This document shows, piece after piece, positions 58,869 to 64,000 of a DNA stretch of 64,000 nt (position 1 is its first letter; every line of letters begins with the position of its first letter). Where the stretch lies: assembly GCF_000620785.1 (NCBI RefSeq), contig NZ_JIAI01000023.1, positions 1-64,000 of the forward strand, given 5' to 3'. A model generated the notes under the pieces. It ran no database searches. It saw only the letters and a program-made list of their open reading frames with translations, and was not told the DNA's origin. A program made the translations under genes and the position numbers. This DNA comes from Actinospineispora acaciae DSM 45401. GTDB taxonomy: Bacteria; Actinomycetota; Actinomycetes; Mycobacteriales; Pseudonocardiaceae.

Positions 58869-60459
58869 GGCGACGCACGCGCAGGCTCAGGTCGAGCATC
58901 AACCGGTCCTCGTGGCAGTTCAGGTCGCGGCCGGTGAGCTGCTCGACCTTGCGCAGCCGGTAGATCAACGAGTGCCTGTTGAGATAGAGCCGGCGCGCGG
59001 AGGCGGAGATGTTGCCGTTCTCCTCGAAGTAGACCCGCAGGGTGTGCAGCAGGTCGGAGTTGCGCGCCCGGTCCGCCCGCGCCAGCGGGTCCAGCTCGGC
59101 GTCGACCAGCCGCAGCACCATCGGGTCGGTGGCCAGCGGCGCCAGCAGCATGTACGAGCCCAGCCGCTCGGCGTCGGCGCTGCTGCCGGTGCCGCGCAGC
59201 GCCCTGGTCACCGCGAGCGCGGCGCGCGCCTGGTCCAGCGCGTGGGCCAGGCCGGTCAGCGGGTGCGTGCCGCGCGCGATGCCCCAGGACACCGCCGCCG
59301 CGTCGACCTGCCCGAGTGGCCCGTCGAACGGTTCGGGCCAGCCGCCGTCGCCCTGGTGCGCGCACAGCATGACCTCGTTCTCGTGCACCGCCACCACGCT
59401 GGCCCGGTGCCGCAGCCGCCGGCGCAGCCGCCGCGCCAGCTCGGTGGCCGTCCGCCCGTCGCCCTCCGCCTCGACCAGCCCGAGCGCGACCCTGAAGCCG
59501 GCGCCCTGCGGCAGCCCGAGCAGCGCCGCGCGGGCCGCGAGCTCGTGCGGCGACTCGATGCCCCGGGTGGCGATCCGCCAGGCGAACTCCGCCCGGGCGC
59601 GCGACTCGGCCTCCTCCTGGGCGCTGCCGCGCACCAGCTCGATGGCGGTGGCCGTGCCGGCGTGCAGCACCGCCCGCCGCGCCGCCTCCCGGTCGCCGCC
59701 GGACACCACCGCCACCACCCAGCCGAGCACGCCGCCGTGCACCTGCGCCGGCGTCGCGACCAGCTCGGTGTCCTCTCCGGAGCCGCCGAGGCACGCGCAC
59801 GGCACCCGGGGCGGGTCGGGTTCGCGCTGGCGGCGGGCCACCCGCAGCATCGCCTCCACCAGCGCCGCCTCGTTGCTCTCGTCCGCGACCCAGTCCGCGC
59901 CCTCGGCGCCCGAGCCCAACACGGCCAGCGTCGCGTCCAGCACCACCACCGGCGCGTCGACCACCTGCTCCAACGCCTCCGCGATGCCGGCCACCCCGCC
60001 CGGGCCGAGCAGCGCGCGGGCGAACTCGGCCGGCAGGTCCTCGGACTCGCCGGCCGCCGGCCGCTCGGCCACGTACAGCGCCTGGATGACCGCCCTGGAC
60101 AGGTCGGAGAACCGCATCCGCCACGGCAGCTCCAGCAGCGGGATGCGGTGCGCGCGGGCCTCGGCGAGCACGGACTCCGGCAGCGCGGGGTGCGGCGCCC
60201 CGGACCCGGCGGTCAGGCCCACCGCGGCCGCCCCTGACCGGGCGCTCTGCCCGACCAGCTCCCGCATTCGCGCCTCGTCGCAGCCGATCGCCGTGCTCAG
60301 CACCAGGTCGCCGGCGCTGACGAAGTCCTCCACCGGCCACTCGATGACCGCCACCCAGCCGACGGTCCGCCCGGTGTGCTCGTCGCCGGCGACCAGCCTG
60401 GCGCGGCCGAACTCGGGGAGCGCGAGACAGTCGGCGACCCGGACCGGACCGTTCGCCAT
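58834..60459 (-). CDS. PucR family transcriptional regulator
   Basis: A 541-residue regulator. The N-terminal PucR sensing domain is VADCLALPEFGRARLVAGD with WPVEDFVSAGDLVLSTA; a GAF-like middle region follows. The C-terminal PucR helix-turn-helix is LHTLRVYFEENGNISASARR then LYLNRHSLIYRLRKVEQLTG. Family members control purine, amine and amino-acid catabolism. Divergent from the aminotransferase at 60596 and probably its regulator. Confidence 0.9.
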   Translation of the reverse strand: MANGPVRVADCLALPEFGRARLVAGDEHTGRTVGWVAVIEWPVEDFVSAGDLVLSTAIGCDEARMRELVGQSARSGAAAVGLTAGSGAPHPALPESVLAEARAHRIPLLELPWRMRFSDLSRAVIQALYVAERPAAGESEDLPAEFARALLGPGGVAGIAEALEQVVDAPVVVLDATLAVLGSGAEGADWVADESNEAALVEAMLRVARRQREPDPPRVPCACLGGSGEDTELVATPAQVHGGVLGWVVAVVSGGDREAARRAVLHAGTATAIELVRGSAQEEAESRARAEFAWRIATRGIESPHELAARAALLGLPQGAGFRVALGLVEAEGDGRTATELARRLRRRLRHRASVVAVHENEVMLCAHQGDGGWPEPFDGPLGQVDAAAVSWGIARGTHPLTGLAHALDQARAALAVTRALRGTGSSADAERLGSYMLLAPLATDPMVLRLVDAELDPLARADRARNSDLLHTLRVYFEENGNISASARRLYLNRHSLIYRLRKVEQLTGRDLNCHEDRLMLDLSLRVRRLSGVPGRRRTG

Positions 60460-60595
60460 CCGATCAGGTTACGTGACCGATCACCGCCCGAACCCCAGAA
60501 TTTCCAACCCCAAACAACTTGGTGTACGCCGGAACGGCGACCTCCCCCAGATTGGCGGTCGCCCGACACCCGGTACGTCACCCCACGATGGAAAG

Positions 60596-61810
60596 ATGAC
60601 CCAACCACCGTGGGCCCGCCGCCGCGATTCCTTGGTCGGCTCGGAAATAGATGCCAGCATTTCCCTGCTCCAGCGCCGGCCGCGCGACACGGTGCGTTTC
60701 TCCATAGGCAGCCCGAGCGCCGAGTCCATACCCACCGAAATCATGCGCGACCTGGCCAACAAGGTAATTCAGACGAACGGCCCCGAGCTGTTCGACTACG
60801 CCGCCACCGAAGGGTCCCCCGAGCTGCGCGCGGCCCTGCTGGAGTTCCTCTCCGGCACCGAGGAACGGACCACCGACGACCGGCTGCTGATCACCAGCGG
60901 CGGCATGCAGGGCCTGGACCTGGCCGGGAAGCTGTTCGTCGACCCCGGCGACGTCGTCGTGGTGGAGGCGCCGACCTACACCAACGGCACCGCGACGATG
61001 CTGTCCTACGGCGCCCACATCGTCGAGGCTCCGGTGGACGGCGACGGCCTGGTCGTCGACCGGCTGCCCGACCTGGCGCGCCAGGCCGGCCGCCCACCCA
61101 AGGCGATCTATGTGATACCGAGTTTCCAGAACCCCGCCGGCACCACGTTGTCGCTGGCCCGCCGGAAACGACTGCTGGAGCTGGCCCACCGGTGGAACTG
61201 CGTCATCATCGACGACGACCCGTACGGATGGCTGCGATTCGGCGGCAGCCACGTGCCCAGCATGCGCGCATTGTCCGGCGGCGACCCGCTGGTGGTATCG
61301 GTGCGGACATTCTCGAAGATTCTCGCGCCGGGGCTGCGGCTGGGCTGGGTCGACGCGGACCCGAGAACCATCCGCGCAATGATCGCGGCGAAGCAGGCGA
61401 TGGACACCTGCACCAATCTTCCGGCGCAGCGGATCGCCGCCGAGTTCGTTTCCGGCGGTTTCCTGGGCGCGCACCTGCGGCGGCTGCGCGTCGAGTACCG
61501 CGCCCGGAAGCTGGCCATGCAGTCCGCGCTGTCCGAGCACCTGGCCGGGGTGGCCGACTGGACCGACCCGGACGGCGGCTTCTTCCTCTGGCTGACGCTG
61601 CCGGGCGTGGACACCTCGGAGCTGGCCGAGGCGGCCCTCGCCGAGGGGGTCGCGTTCATCCCGGGCCGCGCGTTCTCCCTCTCCGGGGCGTTCCGCAACG
61701 CGCTGCGGCTGTGTTTCGCCGGAACGGACCCTCAGCGAACCGCCCTCGGGGTGCGACGCTTGACCCGCGCCGTGCGGCTGGTGCGCGAACACGCCCGAGG
61801 AGCGTCATGA
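60596..61810 (+). CDS. PLP-dependent aminotransferase, AAT-I (LysN/MocR-like) group
   Basis: A 404-residue fold-type I enzyme: RFSIGSPSAESIPTEIMRDL, ITSGGMQGLDLAGKLFV, YVIPSFQNPAGTTLSLARRK, IIDDDPYGWLRFGG, and Schiff-base Lys241 in RTFSKILAPGLRLGW. It lacks the GntR domain of MocR regulators and so is an enzyme, related to 2-aminoadipate or valine-pyruvate-type transaminases. ATGA overlap with the S41-like protease gene. Confidence 0.92.
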   Translation: MTQPPWARRRDSLVGSEIDASISLLQRRPRDTVRFSIGSPSAESIPTEIMRDLANKVIQTNGPELFDYAATEGSPELRAALLEFLSGTEERTTDDRLLITSGGMQGLDLAGKLFVDPGDVVVVEAPTYTNGTATMLSYGAHIVEAPVDGDGLVVDRLPDLARQAGRPPKAIYVIPSFQNPAGTTLSLARRKRLLELAHRWNCVIIDDDPYGWLRFGGSHVPSMRALSGGDPLVVSVRTFSKILAPGLRLGWVDADPRTIRAMIAAKQAMDTCTNLPAQRIAAEFVSGGFLGAHLRRLRVEYRARKLAMQSALSEHLAGVADWTDPDGGFFLWLTLPGVDTSELAEAALAEGVAFIPGRAFSLSGAFRNALRLCFAGTDPQRTALGVRRLTRAVRLVREHARGAS

Positions 61811-63066
61811 CGAAACCGAGGCAGGTGGACGGCCTGTGGCGCTCCGACGGCTACGGCTGGATCGTCTCGGTCGAGGGCGGCCGGGCGCGGACCTTCGAGA
61901 CCACCGCGATCGGCTGCCTGCCCCGCCGGGCGCTGGACCAGCTCGGCCCGCCCGAGCCGGACGGCACCGTCCGGTACGGCAGGAAGGGCGTCCCGCTGCG
62001 GACGCTGCGCCCGGCGGCGGACGGCCGGGCGGTGCTGCACGTGCTGGGCACCGTCTCCGATGTCGACCTGCTGCCCGTGTCCGAGCCGTGCCAGCGCACG
62101 GTGCCGAACGACCCGCTGACCTGCTTCGACATCTTCTGGACCACGTTCGCCGAGCACTACAACTCGTTGCACCGCAAGAACGTCGACTGGCCGGCCGTGC
62201 GCGAGAGGTACCGGCCCAAGGTGAACGCGAACACCTCGCGCAAGAAGCTGTACTCGATCTTCACCAGGATGCTCGCCCCGCTCGGCGACGCGCACACCTC
62301 CGTCGTGACCAGGGGCGGCAACGAGTTCACCGGCGTGCGCCCGGGCACCCGCGACGAGGACGACATCCCGCTGAGCGCCGCCGTCAAGACGATCAACGCC
62401 CACCTGCGCCGCGACCTCGGCGTGACCGGCCCTCGGACCTGGGCGGGCGGCCACATCGCCTACGCCGACCTGCCCGGCGACCAGGGCTACCTGCGCATCA
62501 CCGCCTTCGCCGACTACGCGGGCGAGGACGCGCCGTACGTCCGGAACCAGGCGGCGCTGCGGCGGGCGCTGGCCGCGGTGTTCACGCCGAGGCGGGTGGC
62601 CGAGTGGCGCGGGCTGACCATCGACGTGCGGCACAACTCCGGCGGCGACGACGCGCTGGGCCTGCAGGTCGCCGGCCGCCTGACCGACCGCCCGTACCCC
62701 GCGTTCACCAAGCGGGCGCGCAACGACCCCGGGGACCCCACCCGCCACACCCGGCTCCAGACCGTCACCGTCACCCCCGCCGACGGCCCGCGCTACACCG
62801 GCCCGCTCCGGATCCTGACCAGCGACCTGACCGTCAGCGCCGGCGAGACGTTCGTGCTGGCCCTGCTCGCCCGTACCCCCTCCCCGACCAGGATCGGCAC
62901 CGCCACCCAGGGCGTGTTCTCCGACGACATGCACCGCAAGCTGCCCAACGGCCTGTCCTTCGGCCTGGGCAACGAGGAGTACTACGCGCCCGACGGCCGC
63001 ACCTTCGAAGGCACCGGCATCCCCCCGACCGTCCCCGAGACCCGCGACTGGCGGGCGTGGCTATAG
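61807..63066 (+). CDS. S41 family peptidase-like protein
   Basis: A 419-residue protein. The N-terminal region (LWRSDGYGWIVSVEGGRART) resembles the beta-domain of tail-specific proteases; the catalytic domain shows CFDIFWTTFAEHYNSLHRKN, LAPLGDAHTSVV, TIDVRHNSGGDDALGLQVAG and the nucleophile region TVSAGETFVLALL with Ser344. There is no signal peptide or PDZ domain, so it may be cytosolic. Coupled with an aminotransferase; possibly hydrolyses a peptide or amide that feeds it. Confidence 0.85.
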   Translation: MTKPRQVDGLWRSDGYGWIVSVEGGRARTFETTAIGCLPRRALDQLGPPEPDGTVRYGRKGVPLRTLRPAADGRAVLHVLGTVSDVDLLPVSEPCQRTVPNDPLTCFDIFWTTFAEHYNSLHRKNVDWPAVRERYRPKVNANTSRKKLYSIFTRMLAPLGDAHTSVVTRGGNEFTGVRPGTRDEDDIPLSAAVKTINAHLRRDLGVTGPRTWAGGHIAYADLPGDQGYLRITAFADYAGEDAPYVRNQAALRRALAAVFTPRRVAEWRGLTIDVRHNSGGDDALGLQVAGRLTDRPYPAFTKRARNDPGDPTRHTRLQTVTVTPADGPRYTGPLRILTSDLTVSAGETFVLALLARTPSPTRIGTATQGVFSDDMHRKLPNGLSFGLGNEEYYAPDGRTFEGTGIPPTVPETRDWRAWL

Positions 63067-63091
63067 CCACGGTCGTGATCATGGAGAGCGC

Positions 63092-64000
63092 TCAGCCCTG
63101 GCCCCTGTCCACCTCGGCCAGGAACTCGGCGAGCAGGCGCATGAACGCCTCCCGTTCCTCCACGTGCGGCATGTGGCTGGACTTCTCGAACACCTGCCAG
63201 CGCACGTCCGGGATGCGGTCGGCGAACGGCTGGACGCACGCCTTGGTGGCCTCGTCGTGCTCGCCGGAGACGAGCAGGGTGGGCACCGCGATCCGGTCCA
63301 GCCGGTCCACCACCGTCCACGTCCGCAGCGACCCGACGACGTGGAACTCGCTGGGGCCGTTCATGGTCCGGTAGACGGTCGGGTCCTCCTCCAACGCGGC
63401 GAAGGTGGCCGCGACCTCGGGCGGGTTCGGCACCACCCGGCACACGTGCCTGTCGTAGAAGACCTGCACCGCCTTCTTGTACTCCGGGTTGTCGTAGTCC
63501 TCGGCGTCCTCGTGCGCGCGCAGCGTCGCCTGCACCTCCGGCGGCAGCTGGCCGCGCAGCTCGTCGGCCGCGGCCATCCACAGCCCCATGGAGGCCGGCG
63601 AGTCGGCGATGGTCAGGCTGCGCAGCCCGCCGGGGCGCTGCACGGCGTGCTCGGCGCCGAGCATGCCGCCCCAGGACTGCCCGAGCAGGTGGTAGCCGTC
63701 CCACACGCCCAGCGCGCCGAGCAGGTTGTCCAGCTCGGTGAGGAACAGCCCGACCGTCCAGAACTCCGGACCCCGGTCGGGCAGGTGGGTGGACCGCCCG
63801 TTGCCCAGCTGGTCGTAGTGGATCACCGGACGGCCGGTGTCCGCCGCCAGGTCGGCGATGCTGAGCACGTAGTCGTGGGTGCACCCGGGTCCGCCGTGCA
63901 GCACGACCAGCGGCCGAGAGCCCGGTTCGAGCGCGCCGGTGACGCGGTACCAGGTCTGGTGGTCACCGAACTCGACGACGCCCTCGCTGTCGGCCGGGGC
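63092..64000 (-). CDS. Proline iminopeptidase-family alpha/beta hydrolase, 5' end cut by window
   Basis: The frame is open to the window edge, so the start is missing; 302 residues are visible. LVVLHGGPGCTHDY is the oxyanion loop, LLGQSWGGMLGAEHA carries the catalytic Ser, SGEHDEATK the Asp and KSSHMPHVEE the His. This matches proline-specific peptidase/iminopeptidase (peptidase family S33). Convergent with the S41-like gene 26 bases away. Peptide-degrading role likely. Confidence 0.9.
   Translation of the reverse strand, partial: APADSEGVVEFGDHQTWYRVTGALEPGSRPLVVLHGGPGCTHDYVLSIADLAADTGRPVIHYDQLGNGRSTHLPDRGPEFWTVGLFLTELDNLLGALGVWDGYHLLGQSWGGMLGAEHAVQRPGGLRSLTIADSPASMGLWMAAADELRGQLPPEVQATLRAHEDAEDYDNPEYKKAVQVFYDRHVCRVVPNPPEVAATFAALEEDPTVYRTMNGPSEFHVVGSLRTWTVVDRLDRIAVPTLLVSGEHDEATKACVQPFADRIPDVRWQVFEKSSHMPHVEEREAFMRLLAEFLAEVDRGQG

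Noticed and set aside
1..64000. tRNA, rRNA or other structural RNA genes
   Set aside because: No tRNA-like acceptor/TPsiC pattern or rRNA sequence noticed by eye on either strand; a covariance-model scan was not possible.

Overview
The window is high-GC DNA (roughly 70 percent GC by eye) with many GTG starts, dense ATGA/GTGA gene overlaps and TANNNT-type promoters. Actinomycete-typical families are present (UdgX, DUF6328, YceH-methyltransferase, FCD-type GntR, Cys leader peptides upstream of sulfur genes). This suggests a filamentous actinomycete, most likely a Pseudonocardiaceae-like soil organism; the genus cannot be fixed from the window. No rRNA, tRNA or CRISPR array was recognised, and no integrase or transposase.

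Region 1 (1-16 kb) is a catabolic island. After debris of an amidase and of EthD-like proteins (1-740), a long leftward operon (8312 to 745) encodes an isochorismatase-fold amidase, a Zn alcohol dehydrogenase, a two-subunit Rieske oxygenase, a DUF3891 protein, a small unknown, a rubredoxin, its FAD reductase and an MFS importer. A divergent operon (8537-12945) encodes an SDR and a three-subunit molybdenum hydroxylase. GntR regulators and a maleate cis-trans isomerase follow. The gene set fits degradation of a nitrogen-containing (hetero)aromatic compound through maleamate, maleate and fumarate. A tandem 115-bp repeat with inverted-repeat ends lies inside the long operon.

Region 2 (15-24 kb) holds a two-gene membrane system, an AraC regulator next to a decayed pobA-like gene, DUF6328, UdgX, small hypotheticals and a YceH-methyltransferase fusion. 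Region 3 (21.7-30.5 kb) is a second catabolic unit: GntR regulator, class III aminotransferase, HyuA/HyuB-type hydantoinase, Old Yellow Enzyme and an MFS importer paralogous to the one in region 1.

Region 4 (30.24-34.34 kb) is the most striking part. A 3.7-kb module is flanked by 219-bp direct repeats of the MFS gene 3' end. It contains a 43-codon peptide gene directly abutting a protein-isoaspartate-methyltransferase-like gene, two small unknown genes and a divergent XRE-TPR regulator. It looks like a minimal ribosomal-peptide (imiditide-like, aspartimide-forming) pathway.

Region 5 (34.3-37.6 kb) is a decaying sulfur-scavenging locus: a fused ssuB/ssuC remnant, a flavin monooxygenase, an OsmC protein and two Cys-containing leader peptides. 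Region 6 (37.6-44 kb) pairs an IclR/APC-permease/serine-hydrolase operon with a divergent amino-acid ABC transporter/metallo-hydrolase operon. Region 7 (44-49 kb) is a compact SIS/SDR/ATP-grasp/MFS-exporter operon, possibly a small-molecule pathway. Region 8 (49.1-56.4 kb) is a six-gene hyf/Ehr-type membrane complex whose large subunit lacks the NiFe cysteines. Region 9 (56.7-64 kb) has an APC permease, an HTH regulator, a PucR regulator, an aminotransferase, an S41-like protease and a truncated proline iminopeptidase.
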